Assembly (NCBI GenBank): GCA_038209195.1
Contig: JBBQXY010000006.1
Coordinates: 1-64,000, forward strand
Origin: JBBQXY01 sp038209195
GTDB taxonomy: Bacteria > Chloroflexota > Ktedonobacteria > Ktedonobacterales > Ktedonobacteraceae
Direction of reading: 5' to 3'
Length of the DNA stretch: 64,000 nucleotides
Within the stretch, counting starts at the first letter, position 1; each line of letters opens with the position of its first letter. The notes below the pieces were generated by a model. The model saw nothing but the letters and a program-made list of their open reading frames with translations. It was not told the origin of the DNA and searched no databases. Positions 43,349 through 51,812 of this stretch are shown in pieces. The translations under genes and the position numbers were made by a program.

Positions 43349-44617
43349 ATGAAAGTGCTATCGAGGGTGGCACGTAAACAGTGGCGCAATCAACAAAGAA
43401 AGCGATTATTGCAACGTCCTGATTTATTATCCATTAGAACGGTTCTATTCCTATGCAGTTTGTTAGTGCTGCTCAGTGCCTGCACCAACTACTTTGCGAC
43501 ACCGACTCAGACTGGAACACCGACGACGGGTAGCCCGGTCGCAATAACACCGACAGTCTCTCCTACTGCTGTCAAGCCTGTACTACCGACAATCACATTG
43601 TCGCTTTATGGCTGTTCCTCCAACCTTGCCATCAATTGGGATAAGCTCGTTGGAACGCAAGCGAATGTCAATAAGGTGCAAAAGGTCTTTTGCGGCTCGT
43701 TGGAAGGCGCGGGTACGTTGGATGCACTGATAGACGTCCGTTATTACTCATCCGATGCCAAGTTAGATTACTATGTGTATAATAACCTCTTTGGTACTCC
43801 TAACCGTCTTTTGAGTACGCGAGGATTGCTCAATGGCGATGCATTTATCAGTTCAGTGGGTTCCATTGTGACGGCGGCGGTTAATCCTAATGACGTCATT
43901 AAAGGGCCAGTAGACCTGTTCAAGGAGTTCCAGTGGAATGGTACGTCGTTTGGGCAGGTGATCTTCCCTGGAATGTTCCCAGATATGACGCGTTACCAGT
44001 CTGAACAGGCTCAAACCATCGTCAACTCGGAGATTGCAGCGCTGCAACCGGGACAAACGCAGGCGATGATACGTGATTCCTGGCGTTTAGCATCAGGTTC
44101 GGTCGTTTCACGGCTGGCCAGGAATATCTTCCACTGGACAAATTTTACCGTGACACTGCCACTGCACGCGCCACAACTCACCATTCTGCCCATTACCGTG
44201 ACCAATTTGGCTGCGGGCGGCGGCGGCTTTGTTGCCACCGTGCATCACTTAAATGAAGTTGTCACCAACATTTATGAAGTCGAGCAGGTCGACTCAATCA
44301 ACGGGAATGCCGCGCTCAGTAGCCCGGCGGCGTATGCGCAGCTTACCAGCCCAGCCCATATCAGTGGGAGTTCTGTCGTCACTGGAAATATTGTGGGGCA
44401 GGTTGTGCTCTATGATGACACGTATACTATGGTGGGTAATTCAGGCGCTATTCGCAGCTCTGCTACAAGTGGGAGTGTCCCGTTTACAAGCTCGGTCAGT
44501 TACCATTTGAATGGTACGGGCGTGGAGGAAGGCGTTGTTGCTTTCTATCCAACCTATCAGAACAACATTGCCATTAGTGGTCAGGCGATATTCGTGAAAG
44601 TGTTCCTGGCTTCCTGA
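43349..44617 (+). CDS. Lipoprotein with C-terminal Gmad2-like immunoglobulin fold
   Basis: A 422-residue exported lipoprotein. A long basic N-terminus precedes the hydrophobic segment and lipobox VLLSAC (Cys45). A Thr/Pro-rich spacer (about 50-80) follows, then a globular domain of about 200 residues I cannot name. The last 90 residues, with ISGSSVVTGNIVGQVVLYDD and the final AIFVKVFL strand, resemble the Gmad2 domain found in spore-germination and surface proteins. GGAGGT seven bases before ATG. It leads the rightward arm of the polysaccharide locus and may act as a surface or assembly factor. Confidence 0.75.
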   Translation: MKVLSRVARKQWRNQQRKRLLQRPDLLSIRTVLFLCSLLVLLSACTNYFATPTQTGTPTTGSPVAITPTVSPTAVKPVLPTITLSLYGCSSNLAINWDKLVGTQANVNKVQKVFCGSLEGAGTLDALIDVRYYSSDAKLDYYVYNNLFGTPNRLLSTRGLLNGDAFISSVGSIVTAAVNPNDVIKGPVDLFKEFQWNGTSFGQVIFPGMFPDMTRYQSEQAQTIVNSEIAALQPGQTQAMIRDSWRLASGSVVSRLARNIFHWTNFTVTLPLHAPQLTILPITVTNLAAGGGGFVATVHHLNEVVTNIYEVEQVDSINGNAALSSPAAYAQLTSPAHISGSSVVTGNIVGQVVLYDDTYTMVGNSGAIRSSATSGSVPFTSSVSYHLNGTGVEEGVVAFYPTYQNNIAISGQAIFVKVFLAS

Positions 44618-44935
44618 TGCATGAGTGCGCAGCGGTAGAAGTTGGTTATGGAATCTTAACTTCATGCCGCTAATCACTACCGAAACGCAACCGTATACCG
44701 GGGTAGATAGCAATCGAGTGCAGGTACAATACGAAAAGTATTGGACATTGGGACACATTGATTGAAATGTATATGCAGTACTTGCATAGAACGAACATAT
44801 CCTGATAGATCAGAGTCTCAAAAAGAAGAGCTTATTTAGAATTGAAAGCATCCGTCCAGAGCATTTATGTCCCGGATATATGTTTCTGAATAGGATCTCA
44901 AACAAAATGAGTCACATTTGGGGAAGGAGAGTCCT
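44618..44935. other. Intergenic stretch before the Wzz/BY-kinase gene
   Basis: About 320 bases. No hairpin with a T run follows the lipoprotein gene and I see no clear promoter. The last 60 bases are A-rich and lead into the AAGGAG ribosome site of the next gene. Confidence 0.4.
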
Positions 44936-46840
44936 TTGAAACGTTACTTTTCAAGCATTAAACAATATAGTTGGATCTTATTGGCGTGTCTACTGGTTGC
45001 CTCTGCCGTAGGTTTTTTCCTTTCGAGATCGCAACTGACAGTGTACCAAGTATCGTCCGAGTTGAATGTACAGGAGGGAGCCCCAGGTACGACGTATCCT
45101 GGTGGACCTGTCGGTGGTACTATTACAGATAGCATTGCCAAAGCTCTTGACTACTCGGCCCAGCTCCAGTCTCTTTCTGTAATGCAATATGTGATTGATC
45201 ATAATCCCGATTTGCAGAAACGTGGCTATACCGCAAATGATCTCATTATAAACGTAGTTCCAAGTACATCTACAACTTCTCCGACAATTCTATTGCTCGC
45301 TTCTGCTACTCATCCTGCGGATACAGTGACGTTAGCGAATGATGTTGCAAACACCTTTGTAGCCTATATCCAATCACAAGTTCAGGCACAACTTACTGCG
45401 AAGCGCAGTGCTCTGACGTCCCAAATAGCTGCCGAGCAGCAAGTGAAGGCAGGTTGGGATGCGAAACTGTTTTCGCTCCCTAATAACACTACTCCACAGT
45501 ACACTGTTTACAACAATAATGCGCTCGACGCCACGAGTACCATCCATACCTTGCAGGCCCAGCTTCAGGTTTTGCCAACCACGGTTTTAGGTGATACATC
45601 CGTGATTCAAGAGGCTACCCCAAATAGTGTGACCCATTCCCTCAAAGGTTATATTATCATGGGTGTCAGCGCGGGAGTAGGTTTGCTGCTTGGTATTATG
45701 ATCATGCTGCTGCTGATCTTCCTGGATAACCGATTACGGAGCGATGGAGAAATAAAAGAGAAACTGGGTATGGCCTACCTGGGAGGTCTTTCCGATAGTA
45801 AAGAAGTCAAAGAATCGGCTACACAAGTACAAGGTCATGCTCAGCGTGAATTAGCGGATATAGCGGCGAATCTCCGGCTTACCGGTGTCTTACCTGGCGC
45901 GTGGCAAGCACCACACGGTGCTATCTTGCTCGTGACGAGTCCCCAGATTGCGGAGGGCAAAACCACGCTGGTCGCTGGCTTATCAGCCGCTCTGGCTCGT
46001 GCTGGCGTAACAGTGCTGGTAGTAGACGGCAACCTGCGGCAACCTGCTACCCATCTTGCCTTCGGTATGAATGGTACTGGACCTGGGTTGAGTGGTCTGC
46101 TCAAAGGCATGGGTCGAGGAAATGTCGATGACGCGGTGTTGCGCTGTAATGTGCCCGGCGTCTGGCTGTTGTCTGCGGGCGATCCCATGGATGATGCCAC
46201 GCTTCTGATGGAACAGAGACTGCCGGACATATTAAAGCAATTGCGCACGAAAGTCGATGTCGTCATTATCGATGGCCCCGCACTGTTAAGCGGTGCTGAT
46301 GCCAGTGTACTGGCGGGTATGGCTGATGGTGTTGCGCTCGTTATCGATGCACGGCATGAGAAACTTCCGCTCTTGTTGCGCACAAAAGAGCTATTGAACT
46401 CTTTGACACGCACTCCTGCTGGCATCATCATGAACCGTGTTGTTCGCAGTAAACAAAACAACTACTACGCCAGTGCTTATATCGGCAATCGGACGTCGGC
46501 GCCGCCGACGGATTCGTGGGTTCCGACGCAAATTAACATGCCATCGCCTGAGCAATCGAATGTGCCGTTGCTACCTGCTCAATCGAGTGCGTCCTCGATG
46601 CCCTATCAGGGGAACATGCCAATGGGCATGCCACCCATATCCACAATCATGGGAGCTTCAGTCTTCCCATCGAATAGTCCGTTTCCAAATCGACCAGTGG
46701 GTTCGCCTATGCCCAGGGTATCGCTGCCTGCGTCTCCCAGTGATGGTATGAATAATCAGCAGAATGGGCAATCCCTACGTCCAGCTCGCGGCTCAGACAT
46801 GATGCCTCCACCGCCGTCGAGTCCTGGAATGGGTGAGTGA
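44936..46840 (+). CDS. Wzz-type chain-length regulator fused to a BY-kinase-like ATPase
   Basis: A 634-residue polysaccharide co-polymerase. Membrane segments at about 11-29 and 238-262 enclose an outside Wzz domain. The cytoplasmic kinase part has Walker A SPQIAEGKTT (335-344), Walker A' VLVVDGNLRQP (360-370; Gly and Asn where ADLR is usual) and Walker B VVIIDGPA (442-449). Tyr510, Tyr511 and Tyr515 form a short Tyr cluster, and a 110-residue Pro/Ser/Met-rich tail follows. It would control polymer length and export. AAGGAG six bases before a TTG fixes the start there. A TTG six codons earlier is open but overlaps the ribosome site. Confidence 0.87.
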   Translation: MKRYFSSIKQYSWILLACLLVASAVGFFLSRSQLTVYQVSSELNVQEGAPGTTYPGGPVGGTITDSIAKALDYSAQLQSLSVMQYVIDHNPDLQKRGYTANDLIINVVPSTSTTSPTILLLASATHPADTVTLANDVANTFVAYIQSQVQAQLTAKRSALTSQIAAEQQVKAGWDAKLFSLPNNTTPQYTVYNNNALDATSTIHTLQAQLQVLPTTVLGDTSVIQEATPNSVTHSLKGYIIMGVSAGVGLLLGIMIMLLLIFLDNRLRSDGEIKEKLGMAYLGGLSDSKEVKESATQVQGHAQRELADIAANLRLTGVLPGAWQAPHGAILLVTSPQIAEGKTTLVAGLSAALARAGVTVLVVDGNLRQPATHLAFGMNGTGPGLSGLLKGMGRGNVDDAVLRCNVPGVWLLSAGDPMDDATLLMEQRLPDILKQLRTKVDVVIIDGPALLSGADASVLAGMADGVALVIDARHEKLPLLLRTKELLNSLTRTPAGIIMNRVVRSKQNNYYASAYIGNRTSAPPTDSWVPTQINMPSPEQSNVPLLPAQSSASSMPYQGNMPMGMPPISTIMGASVFPSNSPFPNRPVGSPMPRVSLPASPSDGMNNQQNGQSLRPARGSDMMPPPPSSPGMGE

Positions 46841-46847
46841 GGTTCTT

Positions 46848-48413
46848 ATGCAGATTGCGGATAAGTTTTCGAATGGTGCGTTTCCTCCTGCGGGAGGAGG
46901 CGCACCGGATATCACCGAACAACTACAGCAACAACGTGCGTACCATCGCCGCATCTTATGGCGGCGCACGTTAGGTTTGTGGTGGCCGCGTATCGTGCTC
47001 ATTGCTCTGGGCGGCATTGTGGCAGGTATCGCCGGTCAATACGTGCTTGATTACCCGCTCTATATCCTTGCGCCTGCGTTAGCACTGGTCATCTTGTTTC
47101 TGATGACCTGGCGAACACAATTTGGGTTGTTTGTTTTCGCCATTTCATCAACAGCTATCGCACCGCAGATATTGGCAATTAAATCATTGTCAATTTTCCC
47201 TGCACTGCCTTTATTACTCTGGCTCTTTTTTGTCCTGTTGTTTCAGGTGGCTTTTCGTGTCATAAAACCCGTCCTGCCATCATTCTGGGCTATCTGGCCC
47301 CTGCTCGGGCTGCTCGTCATGTCGCTTGTCTCAAACGTTATGATCCAACTCATATGGTCATATGGCGTGTCACACAAAATTGGCAGCCAACCAATAATAC
47401 TGGACGAGGCGTATGGCGTTGCTCTCTTTTGCTTACCTTTGCTGATTATTGCTGTCACGACTACAGCTCTCACCAAGAGAGAGAAGTGGGCTGATTATAT
47501 TCAAACGGCTTTCTTACTGCTTTCTGTAGCGCTAGCAATGTTTGTTATGATTGAATTTAAGCGTATCGGTGCCACTATCTACACGTTCCGTTTTAGCGAA
47601 CCAAAGCTGGGTTGGATGACCTTAAAATCGATCTCGCAGCTTCTGGCTCTGGGGACAATGATCGGCTATGCCCGTCTCCTCTGTGCGACTCGTTGGCGTA
47701 TGCGGATTGCTTATGCCGTTGCTGTGGTATTCTGCTTGATCGGTGTCTATTTTTGCTTGCAAAATAGCTGGTGGCTGGAGGTTGGCATTGGCCTGATCGT
47801 GATAACCTTAGCGTACTCACGCAAACTGTTCATCGTGCTCTGCTTTGCCTGTTTGCCGCTCCTGCCAGTGGTAAAGGCCGAAATTGACAAGTTGGCCACC
47901 GTGAAAACTGCTGATTTCTATCGCTTCATCATTTGGCAGGATGCACTGCGTGTTTGGAGCAAGAGTCCCTTGTTTGGCGTTGGCCCTGGCAATTTCTGGG
48001 CGTACGATCAGCGTTTCACGCAATTACCACTGTACTTGCGCGATTTTGCCAAGACGGGCCTTGGTGTTTGCCACAATGGGTTTTTGCAAATTCTGGCAGA
48101 ACTCGGTCCATTGGGGGTGTTCTTCTACCTTTCATTTGTCGTAGTGATTGTTGTCATTTCAAATCGGATTATTCGACGGTCGAATACACCAGAGACGCGC
48201 AACGATCGTATCTTGGCAATGGTGGGTATGGGTCTGGTCACTGGATCGTTATTGGGCGATTTTACTTCGGGCGCTATGTTCTTGCAACCGCGCCAGGTCG
48301 GTAGTTCTGGCAGTATCACACAAATCTTTTCTACATGGATTATCTATGGCTGTATAATGTATAAGGATCAACTGTGGCGCATGGCTCGTTGGGGATTGAG
48401 ACTTGAAAAATAA
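46848..48413 (+). CDS. O-antigen ligase/polymerase-like membrane protein (Wzy/WaaL family)
   Basis: A 521-residue protein with about 12 hydrophobic helices after a 45-residue cytoplasmic N-terminus. The large outer loop carries the motif SPLFGVGPGNFW followed by CHNGFLQILAELGPLG, typical of Wzy_C/WaaL proteins, where an Arg and a His contact the lipid-linked sugar. It would polymerise or ligate the repeat unit. The stop of the kinase gene is seven bases upstream. GAGG five bases before this ATG makes it preferable to a GTG five codons earlier. Confidence 0.88.
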   Translation: MQIADKFSNGAFPPAGGGAPDITEQLQQQRAYHRRILWRRTLGLWWPRIVLIALGGIVAGIAGQYVLDYPLYILAPALALVILFLMTWRTQFGLFVFAISSTAIAPQILAIKSLSIFPALPLLLWLFFVLLFQVAFRVIKPVLPSFWAIWPLLGLLVMSLVSNVMIQLIWSYGVSHKIGSQPIILDEAYGVALFCLPLLIIAVTTTALTKREKWADYIQTAFLLLSVALAMFVMIEFKRIGATIYTFRFSEPKLGWMTLKSISQLLALGTMIGYARLLCATRWRMRIAYAVAVVFCLIGVYFCLQNSWWLEVGIGLIVITLAYSRKLFIVLCFACLPLLPVVKAEIDKLATVKTADFYRFIIWQDALRVWSKSPLFGVGPGNFWAYDQRFTQLPLYLRDFAKTGLGVCHNGFLQILAELGPLGVFFYLSFVVVIVVISNRIIRRSNTPETRNDRILAMVGMGLVTGSLLGDFTSGAMFLQPRQVGSSGSITQIFSTWIIYGCIMYKDQLWRMARWGLRLEK

Positions 48414-48465
48414 GCGACAAATACTTTGATGTGATGTGTTTTGATTGGAAAGGTAAAACAAACAA

Positions 48466-49740
48466 ATGAGCAACGGCGATAAAGAAATACGGAAGGCATT
48501 CATCCTCTGGTTAAGCGGCATCTCCTTGACAGATGTACGGGCGCTTGCTGAAGTGAAAAGCCTTTTGGAGCATGGAACACTGGTTGAGCTTGAGTCGTCA
48601 CCGATTACGGGACCACAGGCGCAGTACTACCAGGTTTCGAGTGGAAAATTGCCAGCGCATTTTGGTTTTTTCGATACACTCATGCCCCTTTGTCGCTTAC
48701 CGCGTCCACAACAAGGCATGGATGGCTACACCATTGTGGAGGAGTCAGCAGGAAGGGACGCTGCTCCCATGACGTTGCCGGACTTGCTACGTGCCGCTGG
48801 TTGGGAGGTTGCATTTGAGGAGATCGCACCCGCTGGATTACCTGGGCTCGTGCGCGATCTAACTCAATCGGACAACGGGGAGACAAGAGCGACCTGCAAG
48901 ATTGTGCGCTGTACGTTGGGCGAAGCGTTCAATGCTAGTACTACAGCTATCGCGGAAGCACTACAGATGGCCCACTCCTGGGTGGGAGAGACGGGATTGC
49001 TAGCATTGCTTTCCGATAGCCAGCCCGCTCCTGTGAATTGTTTTGTCAATGTCAATAACTTCCTTGCGGAGATGGAACTGATCGAGCGTGACGAGCAAAG
49101 CGGCTTGATTAACTGGCCAAATTCACTTGCCTACTACGCGGGACATGGGCAACTTTGGGTTAACCTGCTGGGACGCGACCCACAGGGGGCAGTGCATCCA
49201 CAGGATGAATATGAGGAAGTTTGTACGTCACTGGTCAAGGCTCTGCCAACAAAACTGCGCGACGCCCGGACGGGAGCACAGGTAATTGAGCGAGTATTTC
49301 GCAAGGAGGAACTGTATTCCCCCGAGTATCTCTTCTGCGCACCCGACCTCGTCATAGTGTTCAAACCAGGATACGCTCCTTCGCCTCAAAGCACACTTTT
49401 GGGCTTTGACGAAGCAATATGTACAACGCCTCCAGTTGGCACAATGAGTATGGCGGGTGTTCATCCTTCAATCGTGAGTGGCTTTCTGCTTGCTGCCGCT
49501 CCTGTCCTGGTGACAGGCGGAACCGTATTCGAACATGCTCCGCTCACTGCTGTAGTACCTAGCTTGCTACATGCGCTAGGTATCGAATACATTGACATGG
49601 ATAGCCCTGCTGTGAGTTCTCTGTTCTTATCTTCCTATCTGGAAACTCATCCTATTCGGACACTGGCTGAGAGCCAGGAGCTTTCTGAGGAGGATGAGGA
49701 GCTTGTTATCAATCGTTTACGTGATCTAGGGTATGTTTAA
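48466..49740 (+). CDS. AlkP-superfamily protein lacking metal-binding residues (pseudo-phosphodiesterase)
   Basis: A 424-residue protein that aligns by eye with the phosphodiesterase gene at 51813 of the same locus. FILWLSGISLTDVRALAE corresponds to VIFGADGLTFRILHP, so the first metal ligand Asp9 is Ser17 here. The Thr in SSPITGPQAQ matches the catalytic Thr in PPLTPAAWT. The ligand-bearing stretches GPDRLQHP and VSDHGFQ have no counterpart, while the C-terminal LLHALGIEYIDMD matches VLRGMGLPFPSAFD. Without its metals the protein is unlikely to hydrolyse phosphoesters and may bind or regulate. It is cytosolic by sequence, with no signal peptide. Confidence 0.65.
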   Translation: MSNGDKEIRKAFILWLSGISLTDVRALAEVKSLLEHGTLVELESSPITGPQAQYYQVSSGKLPAHFGFFDTLMPLCRLPRPQQGMDGYTIVEESAGRDAAPMTLPDLLRAAGWEVAFEEIAPAGLPGLVRDLTQSDNGETRATCKIVRCTLGEAFNASTTAIAEALQMAHSWVGETGLLALLSDSQPAPVNCFVNVNNFLAEMELIERDEQSGLINWPNSLAYYAGHGQLWVNLLGRDPQGAVHPQDEYEEVCTSLVKALPTKLRDARTGAQVIERVFRKEELYSPEYLFCAPDLVIVFKPGYAPSPQSTLLGFDEAICTTPPVGTMSMAGVHPSIVSGFLLAAAPVLVTGGTVFEHAPLTAVVPSLLHALGIEYIDMDSPAVSSLFLSSYLETHPIRTLAESQELSEEDEELVINRLRDLGYV

Positions 49741-49780
49741 AAACAAGCACATCTTTTCCCTCGGAAAGCAGCAATAGTGT

Positions 49781-51799
49781 ATGGAAGAACTCTTTGAGCG
49801 ATTTACGTGGTCCGCCTCTGAATCGCGCTATAACCAATTACAGTTCGTTCCTGTGAACAAAGTTCCTCCAGATCAAGACGCTTCGCTGCTTTTACCGGCT
49901 GATCTAGAAGAAGAGGCCCAAGATGAGGACGAAGGTGAGCCCACTGTCAAGACAGAAGCACTCAGCAATCTGGAACGGCAGTGGGAAAAAGCCATAGCGC
50001 AGCAAGCCACGATGAAATTAGTAACCCTTGGCGGGGTGAAGGAGCGAGAGCAAAGAACGATAGCGCAGCAAGCGACGCTGCGGGTGGCGTCCCCTAATGG
50101 GTTGAGCCAGCCAGGCAACCAGGTTCAGGCGCGGAGGCCTGAAACCTTTGCCTATGACATTAAACCTGCCGTCAAGAATAATGGCTCTGAGTTTGACGGG
50201 TTAGACACCATCCCCTTAATGGTGCTCAAAGACATCTCAAAGCAGCAAGATTCAGCACAGCCTGCCATGAAGTCGGAGATTTTACAGTCGGCGGGTAGTG
50301 CTGCCTATGTCAGTATCGGCAATATTGGTGGGAGTATTGTCAAATATATTGGCAATATTATTATTCAACGTGGATTTGGCGCGGCCGATTTTGGACTTTA
50401 CACGCTCGGTATGTCCGTAGTCGGATTACTCACCGCAATCTTTAATCTGGGCCTTGATGATGCTATGGTTCGCTATATAGCCATCTACCGCGCCAAGAAG
50501 CAAATGGCTTCATTGCGCGGCTTGGTGTTTTTTTGCACCGCTATCGCTGGTATTTCCGGACTAATTGGGGCCCTATTCATGCTCTTTACCTCCCCTTTCC
50601 TGGCTACCGTCAAGCATTCGCCCGAATTGGCCCCCATATTGGTGATTCTATCCCCTATGGTACCGCTCCTATGCATGCAGACCGTCTGGACCAGTGGTTT
50701 GCAAGGATTGAAGGAGTTCAAATGGCGTGTATTGTTACAGCGCATCTTTATGCCTATCGCCTTTGTTGTGCTCTTGATCGTGGCGGTCGTTTTCTTCCGT
50801 AATTTGACCTCAATTGTAGTAGTGACGGTCATTTATGGGATGATCAGTGCAATACTCAGCTTCTACATTTTTTTCCGCAGAATTGCTATCATGCTGAAGC
50901 CGGGAGCAGAAAAGTACGAACTGCGCGTCTGGCTGGGTTTCGCCGCACCGAACTTTCTGACTTCTATCATTGATACCGTCTTGCAATCCATTGATACATT
51001 ACTGCTGGCGTTCTTTGCGGTTTCAAATGTTGCCATCGGTCAATATGCTGCTGCTATCAAAATAAGTAGCAATATTGTGATACCTCAGTATTCTTTAAAT
51101 GCTATGTTTGCGCCTATGATTGCGGAATTGCACAGCCAAGGCGAACATGAAAAATTAGCGGCTATGTTTCATATCGTGACGAAATGGTCTATTACCTTCA
51201 GCTTACCGCTTTTTGGGATTGCTTCCCTTTTCTCAGTTTCCCTGCTGAGTATCTCCGGGGCGCAATTTGTTCCGGCCTGGCCATTAGTCATTGCCTTCTC
51301 CATCGGCACGATGATCAATGTTGCTACTGGTTCGGTTGGCTATATCCTCCTGATGACTGGCCATACCAAGATCTCGTTCGTCAATTCACTCGTCGCCGTC
51401 ATTATCGATCTAATCGTTGGTATTATTCTCACTCCTCACTATGGCGCGATGGGCGTTGCCATCGCGACTGGTGCCGCAGTGTCTGTCGTGAATCTGATGC
51501 GCTTATTGCAGGTCCGTCTTCTGGTAAAGATACAGCCATACCACTGGGATGTATTCAAGCCGTTAGGGGCCGGGTTTATTAGTTCCATCATCACAGGTGG
51601 CCTCCTTTACCTGCTCGGTTTTTATCACCTATCACTACAAATCTCTCGCTATCATATATCGTTTGATCTTTTCCTGGTGCCTGTCTATGTGGCGATGTAT
51701 GTTGGGCTGCTGCTATTGTTTAAGATCGGCCCTGAAGACAGAATCGTACTCGATATGGTCGGCAAAAAACTCAGACGTGGCAAAAAAAAGAAAAAATAA
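49781..51799 (+). CDS. Polysaccharide flippase (MOP/Wzx-like) with long cytoplasmic N-terminal extension
   Basis: A 672-residue transporter that would flip lipid-linked repeat units across the membrane. Residues about 175-650 hold 12-14 hydrophobic helices, with the MOP-family opening VSIGNIGGSIVKYIGNIIIQ and FGAADFGLYTL. The first 165 residues are an acidic soluble extension with a short internal repeat, AIAQQATMKLVTLGGVKERE versus TIAQQATLRVASPNG. It is unusual for the family and may contact the kinase or another assembly protein. The C-terminus is a poly-lysine tail. It lies 40 bases after the pseudo-phosphodiesterase gene and 13 bases before the active one. Confidence 0.88.
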   Translation: MEELFERFTWSASESRYNQLQFVPVNKVPPDQDASLLLPADLEEEAQDEDEGEPTVKTEALSNLERQWEKAIAQQATMKLVTLGGVKEREQRTIAQQATLRVASPNGLSQPGNQVQARRPETFAYDIKPAVKNNGSEFDGLDTIPLMVLKDISKQQDSAQPAMKSEILQSAGSAAYVSIGNIGGSIVKYIGNIIIQRGFGAADFGLYTLGMSVVGLLTAIFNLGLDDAMVRYIAIYRAKKQMASLRGLVFFCTAIAGISGLIGALFMLFTSPFLATVKHSPELAPILVILSPMVPLLCMQTVWTSGLQGLKEFKWRVLLQRIFMPIAFVVLLIVAVVFFRNLTSIVVVTVIYGMISAILSFYIFFRRIAIMLKPGAEKYELRVWLGFAAPNFLTSIIDTVLQSIDTLLLAFFAVSNVAIGQYAAAIKISSNIVIPQYSLNAMFAPMIAELHSQGEHEKLAAMFHIVTKWSITFSLPLFGIASLFSVSLLSISGAQFVPAWPLVIAFSIGTMINVATGSVGYILLMTGHTKISFVNSLVAVIIDLIVGIILTPHYGAMGVAIATGAAVSVVNLMRLLQVRLLVKIQPYHWDVFKPLGAGFISSIITGGLLYLLGFYHLSLQISRYHISFDLFLVPVYVAMYVGLLLLFKIGPEDRIVLDMVGKKLRRGKKKKK

Positions 51800-51812
51800 G
51801 AAGAGGTATACT

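Noticed and set aside
51597..51812. 72-residue N-terminal extension of the phosphodiesterase
   Set aside because: It lies over the end of the flippase gene, and AGAAGAGGT before the ATG at 51813 sets the start.
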